Source: Austropuccinia psidii
Lineage: Eukaryota > Basidiomycota > Pucciniomycetes > Pucciniales > Sphaerophragmiaceae
Length of the DNA stretch: 64,000 nt
Direction: 5' to 3'
Assembly: GCA_023105745.1 (NCBI GenBank)
Contig: JALGQZ010000008.1
Span: forward strand, 46,559,618 to 46,623,617
Shown here: in pieces, positions 45,954-57,900 of the stretch
Position numbering within the stretch: position 1 is the first letter of the stretch
Layout: every line of letters starts with the position of its first letter
Translations under genes and position numbers: made by a program
Notes under the pieces: generated by a model
What the model saw: the letters and a program-made list of their open reading frames with translations, nothing else
The model's database searches: none
Told to the model about the DNA's origin: nothing

Positions 45954-48900
45954 GTGGGAATCATGATGTGTTCAATGGTTCTGACTTATTTCCTTCAAGA
46001 GCACAATTGTGCACTCTGAATACTAGTGTCAAGAAATCTTTAAAATTTCTTATTTTCTCTTCTGTCTCTTATATTTTTTATAGTATTCTCATTGATTCTG
46101 GTGCTACAAACTCTTTTATTGCAAAGAATTTTGTTCTCAAGTACTCATTGACTCTGTCAGAGCCCCCTGAAAAGATTCCTCTTTTCATTTTGGATTCTAA
46201 TGAATCCCCTACCTTGTTCATCACCCATTATACCAAGTGGGTAGTTGACTTTCCTTCCTTCCCAAGCTCTGAATGGGACTTCTTTATCATAGATTCACCC
46301 AAGGGAGAAGACCTGATATTGGGCTATGATTTCCTTTACCATTTTAATCCCATTATTGATTGGAAAAATGGATTGATCACCTATGTTTCTAGTCATCAGG
46401 ATTCTAGTGGTATTACTCCTTCTACTAGTAATGACTTGGCCACTGCTGTCAACAGTGTTGCTCTGGTTGGTGAACTTAAGACACCTTCCCTTCCTTCTTC
46501 TGTCCATATCCCTTCCATCATTCCCTCTCAGTAATTACTTCCATTAAGAGATTAAGTCTTCAAAGAGATAAAAGAGGTTGGAGAAGATATTGCTATATCT
46601 TCACTTCATCTCTTTCAAGGGGATATGGACATTCCTACCTTATCCTTTCATGCATCCCTGGAGGAGCAGTGGGATGAGGAGGAAGATCCAGAAGAAATTG
46701 AAACTGTGTTGAAGGTAGTACCTCCTGCTTATCACCAATATTTGGATGTATTCTCCAAGATGAAAGCTGAGAAAATTCCTCCACACCATGCCTGTGATCA
46801 CCATATTGAATTAGAGGGTCTTCTACCTCCAATTGGTGTTATCTACTCATTATCAAATCAAGAGTCAGAAACACTGCAGGCCTACATTTCAAAGAATGTA
46901 GAGAAAGGTTTCATTAGACCAAGCTCCTCTTCAACAGGAGCACCTGTCCTTTTTGTCAAGAAAAAGGATGGAGGTCTTTGTTTGTGTGTTGACTACCACA
47001 AACTAAATGCTGTCACTAGGAAGAACAGATACCCTGTTCCTCCTATGACCAAGCTCCTTACCATATTCAACGGTTCCACTATCTTCTCCAACATAGATTT
47101 GCGTGGTGCATATAACCTTCTGAGAATCAAAGAGGGGGATGAGCACTTAACTGCCTTTAGAACCAAATATGGTAGCTATGAGTATTTGTTCATGCCATTT
47201 GGTTTGACCAATGCTCCTGCTTCTTTCCAAGATCTAGTAAATGATATCTTTGCAGAATTTTTGGATGTGTTTGTTGTGGTTCATTTAGATGATATTATGG
47301 TCTTTTCCAGTTCTGAGGAGGAACATGTCAAACATGTGGCCTCTGTCCTCCAAAGACTGAGGGACAATAATCTGTTTTCCAAAGCCTCCAAGTGTGTATT
47401 CCATGCCTCAATTGTGGAATACATGGGCTATGTTGTTTCAAGTGATGGCATCAAGATGGATTCTATAAAAGTTCAGCAAATCCTCAATTGGCCTCAGCCC
47501 AAAAACATCAAGGCCCTTCAATCTTTTCTTGGCTTTGCCAATTTTTATCGTTGTTTCATTAAAAATTATTCCAAAAAAATCACTTCTCTCACTTCCCTTA
47601 TCAAAAAAGATTCTCCTTTCATCTTCAATGAGGAAGCTCTTAGTCAGTTTCAAGCACTCAAAGAAGCTTTCACCTCTTCTCCTATCTTATCCCATTTCAA
47701 TCCATCTCTACCTACTATTGTAGAGACTGATGCTTCTGATTATGCATTGGGCGCCGTATTGAGTCAGGTGAATGACTCAGGAAAGCATCCCATTGCATTT
47801 GATAGTTGCAAGCTCTTACCAGCTGAACTCAACTATGAAATCCATGACAAGGAACTCCTTGGCATAGTTTGGGCTCTCAAGTGCTGGAGGGCATTTCTTC
47901 TTTCTCTTTCCAATCTTTTTGAGGTCTTGACAGACCACTATTCCTTGCTGTATTTCCTGTCTTCCAAAGTTCTTACTTGTTGTCAGGCCCGTTGGGCTGA
48001 ATTTCTCTGAGAATATCATTTCACTATCACTTACCGCCCAGGCAGGCTGGCCACTTTACCAGATGCCTTGTCACGTCGGGACGACGTGTACCCAGAGAGG
48101 GGAGTGGACTTCATCAGAAAGAATCCTCAAACTTTTCATCAAGTACTTAAGCAAGATGGAATTCAAGAGTAAAGATTCTTCTCAATCAAAGTGGAAATTT
48201 TCTCAGATTTAGTGGACAAGATTCAAAAAGAAGTATGGCAAGACAAAGACTATAAAGAAATACTCAAGCAACTAGCAAGAGGTGAATCAGTTCCAGGTTA
48301 TTCTCTTGAACCTCAAGCCAAGTTATTATTATTCAAAGATAGAGTGGTAATCCCAAGCAATGAAGAACCTCAACTCAATATTCTTCAAAAGCGTCATGAC
48401 TCACCATTGGCTGGCCATCCTGGCCAGGAGAAGACCCTCAAGCTCATCAAGAGGGATTTTTATTGGGCTGGCATCAATCAATTCATCAAGGACTATGTGT
48501 CCTCATGTCAGCAATGCTCAAGAAACAAGAACATTCATCACAAGAAGTTTGGATTACTCAAGCCTCTTTTGATTCCGTCTGCTCCTTGGAATTCATTATC
48601 AATGGACTTCATCACTCAATTGCCACTGTCAAACAACTTTGATTCAATTTTAGTAGTTGTGGACAGATTCTCAAAAATTGCAATCTTCATTCCAACTTAT
48701 GGAACAATCACTGCTCTGGATTTAGCTCAAATCTTCATTAGTCATGTATTTTCCAAGCATGGCCTTCCAATCAGTATTTTCAGTGATAGAGGATCCTTAT
48801 TTGTTTCATCATTTTGGACTCAACTGTGTCAGCAGCTCAAGATATCAAGAGATCTTTCAACTGCCTTTCACCCTGAAACAGATGGACAGACAGAGAGGGT

Positions 48901-49669
48901 AAATCAGATACTAGAACAGTACCTTTGGATGTATGTCAGCTATCATCAAGATGACTGGTACACCTGGCTCCCTCTGGCTGAATTTGCCTATAATAATGCA
49001 GAACACTCATCAACCAAGCAATCACCTTTTTTCACCATTTATGGAAGAAATCCCAGCTTTGACTCAATCCATATTTCTCAAGACTCACCTGCTGGAAAGT
49101 TATCAACAAAACTCCAATCAGTACAGCAAGTTGTCAAAGAAGAATTAGAGTCAGAAATAAGGATATTCAAGAAGTATGCAGATAGAAATAGAGCGATTCC
49201 ACCTGATTTCCAACCTGGGGACAAAGTATGGCTAGCTTCCAAGAACATCAAGACCACAAGAACCACCAAGAAGTTATCAGAAAGATGGTTGGGACCTTTT
49301 GAAGTTCTGAAGAAGATTGGAAGCCATGCATATCACCTCAAGTTGCCTCAGCAATGGAAGACAGTTCACCCTGTATTCCATGTGTCCTTATTAGAACCAG
49401 TCAAGCATTCAACTATCCCAAATCGTCATCAATTGCCGCCACCACCAGTTTTAGTGGAGGAGCAAGAATAATGGGAAGTGGCTCAGGTTCTGGACTCAAA
49501 ACTCAAAAGAGGTAATTTATGGTATCTTGTATAGTGGAAAGGATTCAGTGAAGACCCAGAATGAACCACTTGGGAACCAGCTTCAAGCCTTACCAACTCA
49601 CCAGACCTTGTCAAGGACTTCCATTCATTGTATCCAGACAAGCCTGGTCCAAATACCTCAAGAGTTTGA
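45948..49669 (+). pseudogene. Element C pol: protease, RT, RNase H, integrase, chromodomain
   Basis: One frame throughout, broken by stops at 46532, 46553, 48008, 48170, 49469, 49532 and 49562. Protease has D-S-G-A (about 46096) and ILGYDFL-type sequence near 46320. RT (46850-47400) has the catalytic Asp in NIDLRGAYN and HLDD at the YxDD site, Tyr replaced by His. RNase H shows ETDASDYALGAVL and YEIHDKELLGIV. Integrase (48380-49000) has HDSPLAGH, CQQC and D, D, E in SMDFITQL, SDRGSLF and TERVNQ. The GPF region (RWLGPFEVL) precedes a chromodomain (49472-49600, with WYLV, stop, WKGFSEDPE). The first stop upstream of RT is TAA at 46532, just after protease. Confidence 0.88.
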
Positions 49670-50333
49670 TTTATGGTTCTTGTTGGGGAGAAGAAGTTAT
49701 GAAAGTTCAGGAAGCATACAACACCAATACCCTCTGATTTGGACCTTATCAAGATATGGCCAAATGTTCCTTTCTTTGTTTTTCTTTTCTTTCTTTTTAT
49801 TTATCTTTTCAATTTATGCCAATCATCATAATTCAAGACATTCATTACTTCAAGTCATTTACGGCAATTCTTTTCAGAAGTCATTTATGGCAATTCATCT
49901 CAGAAGTCATTTATGGCAATTCTTTTCAATTTTATGGTGCTTGGTGGGGAGTGGAAGTTATGAAAGTAAGTTCCATCTCCTGGTATGCATCCCTGAGGGT
50001 TCTACTTCTTGTAAAACATCACCTTGGCCACTCTGTGAGCATCAAATGCTTGGTTTTCATTTTTCAGACCCTTTTTGGCCAGAATCAAGCAACTCACCAC
50101 AAGGAGGACCAGCCATCAGGATTTTTTCTTTATTTCTTTCTTTACTCTCATTTTCTCTTATTCTTTTATTTTTCTTTCTTTATTTACTTGTATAATTTTC
50201 TTTCTTTTATTTCTTTAAAGCAGCAGCATCCCCTCCCAAATCATGTATTGGGAGGTTCCGTTATTTTTCATGTTTTAGTATTTATAAGAGTGGGGATAGA
50301 AGTCAAACCAAACACAAACAAGGAAAAGAAAAA
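49670..50333 (+). other. Spacer after pol with a 26-bp triple repeat
   Basis: Non-coding. Three tandem 26-bp units at 49854-49879, 49880-49905 and 49906-49931 (each starting GTCATTTA and including GGCAATTC) differ at a few bases. Around 49770-49800 and 50120-50215 are runs of TTCTTTCTTT. Confidence 0.75.
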
Positions 50334-51487
50334 CTAGTTATCTCTACCCAAATCATCAAAAGTTCTCTGGAAATCATTTATCAACTCATCTTCTTACCAC
50401 GCAAATTTTGCAGCCATCTCTTCAGAAGCAGTACCTGGAATAGTCCTGTCATTGGCATACATAATCACCTCTCTGCTATTTCTATCAACCCTCCTGAACA
50501 ATCTGGCCACAGCATCTCGACTTTCACTAGCCGCGTTGGGATCTTCTCTGGTAACACGGATAGGCCAACGTTCTCTTCTTTGAAAAACTTGAGCAGCAGG
50601 AAACAGCAAAGGGGACAATCCATCTCTTCTTCTGCTGGAGCTGGCCACAGGTTGGAGTTGATGGGAGGTGTTTATGGGTGAGTTTCTGGACTAGTGAACT
50701 GGTGATGGTCTTACTGCTGGATTCAAGGCAGGCCTGGTGGTGTGGGAAGTAGTTGGTGAAGGAGGAGGAAGGGTTGTAGGAATGGAAGCAAGCATTTGTT
50801 GGAAGGTTCTTGGAGTGCTGGGAATAACTTGACTTTAGAATCTGGTGTTGGCAAGAGGTTGATAAGAAGAATTGCTGGACGGATGGCCAATTGAATGAGG
50901 AATAACTTGAACTTCTTCACAATTCAACTCATCACTTCCTTCAGCATCTGGATCTGTTGGGGAATCAACAATTATTCTTAGTTTCTTCACTACTTTCACC
51001 ACTCCATCAGCATTGGTCCTTGAGATTGGGATTTCTGAGCTGTAGTGTATGGGCCTACCACCGGTTGGAGTGGACCCTTCAACATTAGTCCATCTGGCCA
51101 CATCCCTCTGCCTGGAACCAGTCACTACATCAAAATATCAGCACCAATTCAACCAAAATATGCAAATCACTCACATTGAGAAAATCCAGAAGTTGCATCA
51201 GGGGTAGGCTCCTCAAGAATGGGGAATTCCTGCCCATGAGGCCCATCTTTCCTGCTCCATAAGTGTCTCCTGACCTGGGACAAAGTTGATCCGGTACGGC
51301 GGCATGGCTTCTTCCCAACAAAGCAAAAGTGGCATTTTGACGATCGAGGATTGTAATGTTGAAAGAAATCCTTACCCTTGACCAAACACTCAGTACAGGC
51401 AGGATCAAGAACTTCAACTGCTCTGAACCCATCATATGTTTGGGAGGGATCAAAATGGCCAGAAGACGCCATGGAAAGGGAGGACAA
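50334..51487 (-). pseudogene. Antisense Cys-rich gene carried by element C
   Basis: Minus strand, opposite to gag-pol, between pol and the 3' LTR. Exon 1 runs from TTG 51487 (or the first ATG at 51472) to 51175. A 50-nt intron with GTGAGT donor and TAG acceptor spans 51174-51125. Exon 2 runs to TAG 50334-50336. Splicing keeps the frame (SGFSQ, then TGSRQRDVARW). Exon 1 has Cys pairs with spacing typical of a small zinc-binding module (DPACTECLVKG, SKCHFCFVGKKPCRR) ahead of a WSRKDGP motif. The middle is Pro/Ser-rich and the end conserved-looking (DAVARLFRRVDRNSREV). Three nonsense codons interrupt exon 2 (50835, about 50692 and 50394). I recall many similar unannotated proteins from rust genomes; function unknown. 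Confidence 0.65.
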
Positions 51488-52558
51488 TCAACTGAAGACA
51501 CCCGAACCATGAAGAACAGACGGTGGTGGTGCAGAAGGAGAAGATTCAGTGAGTTCAGTCAGTTTGGAACTCATAACTAAAGAATATGCAAGCAGAAGAT
51601 TCAAGACGTCAGAATCAATCCACTCCATATCAAGAAAAAGGAATTTGACCTCAAGGAAATGGGGCCATAACTCAATTATGCCCCCCCTCAAAGCCTGTAA
51701 GGTGAAGGTTCATACCCCTTTGGGGCTGAACCCATCACCCAGGGCCTCCCCTGCAACTTTGAGGAGGCCAGGATCTTGATGTTCCTGGACCCCATCAATG
51801 GGTCCAGGCCATGTATGGTGATATCTATGATTGAGCCATTTTTGGGCCCCTTGGTCACCCTGGGTCCCCAGCAAATTTGGGCCCAGGGGCTCCATTTTGG
51901 TCCTGGGGGCCTCCAATAACCCCCACAGACCGCGGTCCGCGGCGTACGGCCCATGGACCGCAGACCACGGACCGCGGACCGTAGGACCCCAAAGGCATAA
52001 AAAGGCCAAATATGGCCAAAAATCATATAAATACCCAAGTTCACCAAAACACCCAAAAGGCCCAAAAGGCCATAAAAATCAAGAAATGTCAAGATTCATC
52101 AGGGGTAAAGACCACAGCCCAAAAAGCACTTTGGAGGGCTGTTGAGGCCATTTACATGGGTAATGGGGACAAGACCCCTTGGAGGAAATTTTTTCAATTT
52201 TTCAATGGATTAAGCCTTGCCCAATGAGTACACTTCATATACTCATTGGGCATCATTTTTTGAGCACAAGAGCTCAGTGGTCCTTATTCTGGGATACATT
52301 CCAAGGGCATGGTTGATTGATTCAGAGGAAGACAAAAGCATATTCAAAGTGGAATACTTACTCAAACTTGGAAAAAAAGGGGGGAATCAATTGATTTTGA
52401 CAGAGAAAAAGTAAAAGAAGGACTTTCAGTATAATGGTCAAGAGGAAGAGAAAATTAAAAAGAAAATTTTGGAAGAAATGTGGGGATATTGAGATGCCAC
52501 TCAACAGTGGCAGGGTATTATGGTTTTCAGGAGACCACCAGTTTCAAGAGGGGAATAC
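51488..52558 (+). other. 3' untranslated region of element C with GC-rich palindromic block
   Basis: About 1.1 kb without convincing gene. At 51927-51987 a GC-rich block, alien to the AT-rich surroundings, repeats ACCGCGG/GGACCG words with three CCGCGG sites and overlapping inverted repeats. From 52000 on it is A-rich. A short plus ORF at 52217-52414 is not recognised. Confidence 0.7.
52546..52555 (+). other. Polypurine tract of element C
   Basis: AAGAGGGGAA lies three bases before the 3' LTR, the normal place for plus-strand priming. Confidence 0.6.
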
Positions 52559-53320
52559 TGTAACAACCATCCATCAGGGGTAAGGGTATTCATTCATACA
52601 CCCACTCAAACACCTCAAATCAGAAAATTCAGTATCTGCATCAGCATTTAGTTTCAGAAATCTTCATTCTGAAACATGCATACAGCTTGGTACATCAATA
52701 CAGCCTGTCAATACCTGTACAGGTTGGATTCACTCAATACAGTTTCAATACACCAGTATGGAGCTGTATAATCACTCAAATACACCACACCTCTTGTACA
52801 GACTCTGTACAGCTGTACAGGACATGTATTGGCAAGACTCAATTCAATCATCAATTATTCTCATGAAAATTCTTCCTCTGGATCAGGGCTGGTGATTCTC
52901 ACATATACCAGCCCCTCTTTCTCCCCCCTGGGGACTTTTCCCCAGTTAATTAATTTAGTTTATCTATTATTTTATGATTATTCTTATCCTTATATTTGGG
53001 TATTATAATTATTTAATTTTAAGTTAGTCTTTGCCTTTTCTCTCTTTGCCTGTACAGTATGAGTTGGGTGGCCATATCCTTATTAACCCTTCTCTTTCCA
53101 TTCTGACAGGTTGAAACAGTGGACTTGGACTTGTTTGTGGTTGGCTCTTATATTTCTTACTCTTATTTCTTGTTGCTGCTTTTCTTATATTTATTCTTTT
53201 AGAAATTCATCTTTAACACTCTTCAGTGTACTCCTTCTTACCATATCTTTGAGCCCTCCATAAGTGAGTCCCAGTTTACTGAGTGCCAGGCCCTCTTCAC
53301 TTCAAAGAGCCCCTGTGACA
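52559..53320 (+). repeat. 3' LTR of element C
   Basis: 762 bp from TGTAACAACC to CCTGTGACA. It gives the uninterrupted sequence at the X2 site (CACTCAATA then CAGTTTC) and so proves the X2 insertion in the 5' LTR. Confidence 0.95.
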
Positions 53321-53422
53321 CATACAAAGAAATATGAATTTGAAAAAGAAAAGTGGAATAGTGAATTGGAATTGAAGGAAACGCAATGCCAGATGGATCT
53401 CACTATAGCAGCATTGTCATAA

Positions 53423-54975
53423 AGCAGGCCAATTGGGGAGCTGGAACGCATTCTGACTTTAATCAACAAAAAATAACATATTAGGGATACATCATGTGAT
53501 CATTTTATATGTGGTTATTTTTTAGATCAAACTGATGTTTATGTTTAATTATTGATCTTATGTCATGAAATCTAACTTCACTTTATTATCAAATTGAAAA
53601 TTCAATGTTTATGCATAATTGGGGAACCAACTTGTAATTTCAATTTTGTACAAAATTTAATTGCAATTCAGTACAAAATTGAAAATTTGGGCCAGTTTTG
53701 CATCAAGATTTTATGTGAAGTCTGTTCAAAATGAAATTGATGGCTCCCTCCATATTTCCTTTTGTTTGGAATTTTTGCCAAATATAAGTTTATGACACCT
53801 TTTTTCCTTTTTTTTTGAAATGGTATTTAATGTCATTATTTATTTATTTATTTTAATTTTTTCATCTTTTTCTATATGTTTTGTTTTTTTTTATAATTCA
53901 TTATTCATTTGTATTTTTTTATTTTGAATTGATTGAACTTTTAATTTTGTAATTTTCCTTTTATTTTTGATTTTTGATTTTGAATTATTTTTTTTTAGTT
54001 TGAAGTTTTTTTCTAGAAAATTTTGATTTTTTTTTCAATTTCAATTTTGAATTCTTCATTTCTTATTTTTATTTTTCCTTTTAACCCCTCACTCTTCCAA
54101 AAGAATTCACCATTTTTTTAAATCAGGTAAGTGAATTTTTCTGGTTTTTATTTCACAACTCTGATTTTTTTCCACCTCATTCTGATTTTTGTTTTTTTTA
54201 TAGGTAATTTTTTTAAATTTTATTTCATTTATTTTATCCACCTCAAGAAATCCCCCATTGATCACCATCCCCCACCAAAAACCCACCATCCATTACCATG
54301 CACCTCCTAAAAGCCCCCACCCATCACCATCCACCTCCAAAAACCCCACACCCATCTCATTCCTCCACACCACTCACCCTGGAACCTCCCCAAAAGGCTC
54401 CTGGGAGGTTCCAGGGCCTAGCTGGCTCAAATCGCGTGGAATCAATTCTGAATAGATTCTGAGGCTTTTTTTGAATTTTAATGCTAATGGCCTCAAGAGG
54501 CCATTAGCATGGTTTTTATTTTATTTTCTTTTTCTTTTTCTTTTTTTAATGATATAATACTGATATACTGTTTTTTTTTAATTTTTATTTTACCAATCAT
54601 AATCTTATTTATGATTTTTTTTCTAATGAATGATCTTTCAATGCTGTTTTTTTTCTTTTTTTGAATATCATAATCATGAATCACTGATGATGAATTTTTT
54701 ATATTTTATTTTTTTTGAATCATAATAATTTTGACTTTATTTTTTTTGATCATTATGATTGCTGACCTTTTTTTTTTCATAATCAGCATCATTAATAACT
54801 GATGATTTTTTTTTTGCTTTTTTTTTAAATCATAATCATGTTGAACTTATGATTATTATTTTTTGGATGATAATTATTACTGACCCATGATTGATTTTTT
54901 TATTTTAATTTTTGTTTAAACTTTTTATTTATTTGTTGATATAGGGGAGGATCATTTATAAGGGTTTCTTTTGCA
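53423..54975. other. Intergenic part of the Harbinger-like element with two strong hairpins
   Basis: No gene. From 53800 to 54240 it is T-rich. At 54240-54420 there is a C-rich plus strand, ending in an inverted repeat with 14-bp arms and a 12-base loop (54377-54390 and 54403-54416, starting CCCTGGAACC). At 54481-54510 there is a 30-bp hairpin with 14-bp perfect arms around AA (starting ATGCTAATGG). From 54590 to 54930 follow degenerate units of poly-T and TCATAATCAT. It lies directly upstream of the dioxygenase gene. Confidence 0.7.
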
Positions 54976-57900
54976 ATGTCATTCAATTTCACCCCCATTC
55001 CATTATACTTGAAATTCACAAAAAATGCTCCTCCTCTCTCTCACTCTTCAAATCATTTTGATGATGTCATGGTTAGGACTAAACCAGACACAGCACATCA
55101 TCAGATTGATTTGAAAGATGATGAAGCTATTATTACTCCTTTTGATGTCATGGTTAGGACTAAACCAAATGTAGAACATCATGAGGATAATAATACCAAA
55201 TCAAATCATAAAAGAAAGCTTACCCAAAGCCAAAGACAACACATCCATTATTCAAAACAAATTGTGTCTCACCTTGGCCATTCAAACAAAGAATATAAAA
55301 ACTTTTCAACCATTTCAATTGACAAGAAATCAGCCAATGCCTCATGGTTAAAACCTCCATCTCTCAACACTCTCCCCCATCCTTATATACTCATGGATTG
55401 TAAGTTGTGGATATGAAACTTTGATCAAAAATCAAGTACTTTTCCTGTCCTCAAAATTTGTATAAGGTAAAATTCAGTTAAAAATAGTATGAAATATTAT
55501 TTTTAAGAGAAAAGACGCCAATTTTATTGTTTATAACTTTATTAGTATAAAACAATAATATTATAAAAATTTATTGTTTTACCAACAATAAAAATTTCTC
55601 CAAAAAATACTCTACAAGAGATATTTTAAGGCTACAAAAGAAATTTCTTCAAGAGCAATTTCAATTGGAATTAATTGAGCAAAGAACTGCAAGCAATTAA
55701 TTAAAGAACAAAGTCTTTAAAAAGAATATTAAAGAGAAAACACACCCAAAAGCGACCACAGTGAATTTGGAAACAAAGTGACAAAGTTTACAGTGATGAA
55801 AGATGCTTTAATTCACTTTTGGGGTGGTTCAGGGGTAAAAATGATTATAAGAGTTACAAACAATGATTATAATGATTTTTTCACGTGGTTAAAAGGATTA
55901 AAATGATTTATAAATGGTGGTTGGAATCTTTGATTGATTGGTTTAACAGTGTTTAAACTAATTAATAAAAGGAAAAGATTCTAACATGAAGAGAAAAGTG
56001 GGGCAAAGAAGACATTCTTTTATAGCCATCAATTCTCTTACTCCAAAAGTAAATTTTACTCTTGTCAGTCGTGAAAAACAGTCTGACAACAGAAAAGCCA
56101 ATTATGGCATCATTGAACCCTGGTATAGACCAAAAAGGGCTGGTTTAAGCCATTTTTAGCCATTTTAGACCCTTAAATCAGCCATTACTATAGCAATACC
56201 AGGCCTAGAGCCTTCAAAACACGTCAGAATGTGTGTAAGAGGCGTAGAAACCAGTTAAAACTGTTTTTACTATGGTTGTTTTATCTTAAGGGTAGTTTTA
56301 CCCTCTTGGCAACAGCTAAAACTACCCCAGTTGGTATCAAAACCTCATCATCAATTGAGTCCACAGACCCTGTAACTCAATTCCAGGCCAAAAGTGATGA
56401 ACCTTTGCGTGAATTTTGACATCCCATGCCTGTCAGCAAGGATTTTGGTGGTCTAGCTCCCCCTTAGAGCTAGAGTTCCTTTTCCCCCCCAAATTTAATC
56501 TTTCCAATTTATTTTTCCTTTAATTCCTCATCATGTATTATACTCATAATTTACATATGTAATTCAATTGAATTGTACAGTACAATACAGTAATAATTGA
56601 CACCTCATATGTAAATCAAAGTTCACTTATTTAATACACGTGCACATTTTGACATTTCAATTGAATTCAATTGAAAATACTTCAGTTCCTCATAACTTCT
56701 AAACTAAACACAACACCTCAATTTTAACACAAAATTTGCTGGTTAACACCACATGTGGTGTGAATTAAATTAAGGCTTTGAGGATTTTCAACTTTTGTAT
56801 TGAAAATACTAAAAACTTAATTTAAGCTTATTTAGAGTTGAGTTACAAGAATTTCACTCAGAGGTGACCCCACCTGATTTTTTATGAGGAATCCAATGGT
56901 GAAATAATTTTTATTTGTTTATTTACTGGATAAAAAGTTATAATAATTTTTATTTAACGTTTTTCCAAATTTATTTATTTTTTCACAATTTTGTTAAAAT
57001 CTTATTTTTACTTAATTTTTTCAAGTATAAATGTAATTTTATACTTACAGAATTTAATGTATTTTTATTTTTAAATTGTAATTAATTTTTTTTATTTTTA
57101 ATATAATTTTATATTTATATTTTGATTTTTATTTTAATAATATAAATAAATTCATTTTATTTATATTAATATGTTATTTTTGTATTTGTGGTCTTTTGGG
57201 TATATGAAATTACCTCTAAGGCTCATATGGATAAAACAACAAAGGCCTTTTTGCCTGTCATCATATATGAAATAACCCCTTTTGATAATTCTTCTGGACA
57301 CTCTCAAATTCTTCAAAACCTCATCATGACATTAATGTTCTTATCTCAAAATCAACAAGAAATTGAAACCAATAAGCAACTCCAAGGTGGAATTATGAAA
57401 GGTATTGGGTTTTGTTCTGGTTCAGATTCTGGCAAATCTGCAGGTGTGTGATCTTTTTTGCTTATCATTTTAATTGTTACTAAATAATTACCAAATTATT
57501 AGGTGTTTACTCCTGAAAACCAGCTTTAACTCCTCATCAAATTGAAACAGATAATAACCAATGGACCAAACTTCATCAATATGACAAATTTTTTTACTCA
57601 ACAATCTCCCATTTTTCAACATTAGCAGCTAATGGAAATCAGTCATTAATGGAAGCAGCCAAATTACCAAACTTCAGTAAACTTGAATGGACTTCTTCCA
57701 ATACAAAAGAAGAATTCAAATCATTTACCAATGTCATTGTCACTCAAGATCGATTTTTCAATAAGCCACACCAAGATTTAAATGATCTCAATGCCTGGCC
57801 TTATGGTATATTTTCTTTTGTATCAAAAAAAGATTTCCATTCCCTTCCAACTGTCTTAATCCCCTCTGGACATGGTTTGCACTTCCCTAAATTGAAAATG

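Larger units (their letters stand above)
41679..53320 (+). mobile_element. Ty3/Gypsy chromovirus C
   Basis: 11,642 bp with 762-bp LTRs and a perfect duplication CATAC (41674-41678 and 53321-53325). The 5' LTR holds repeat X2. Without X2 and its duplicated five bases it is 762 bp, exactly the length of the 3' LTR. Order: 5' LTR, leader with degenerate repeats, gag, pol, antisense gene, GC-rich block, polypurine tract, 3' LTR. It belongs to a different lineage from A and B. The LTRs differ at roughly a dozen or more positions, and there are at least ten nonsense codons but no frameshift in gag or pol. Confidence 0.92.
40897..53422 (+). pseudogene. Harbinger partner protein (Myb/SANT type), split by retroelement C
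   Basis: Recognisable exons are about 40897-41124 (FENLTGAGIREED, LFGHKPNVTPIEAYD), 41185-41277, about 41371-41478 (SGSRKRPMDMFAPTYANLLES, with a basic KRP patch) and 41498-41673 joined with 53326-53422. Introns are short with GT...AG. The C-terminal part is rich in charged residues (LEWERERWNEEK) and probably a coiled coil. In PIF/Harbinger elements this second protein binds DNA and helps the transposase enter the nucleus. Element C sits inside the last exon with duplication CATAC. Reading over one duplication copy keeps the frame to the TAA at 53420-53422. The N-terminal DNA-binding part upstream of 40897 is not convincing. Confidence 0.7.

Noticed and set aside
51688..52145. ORFs on both strands over the GC-rich block
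   Set aside because: Open frames here follow from GC-rich composition. They are Pro/Gly/Trp-rich with no domain, and overlap on both strands.
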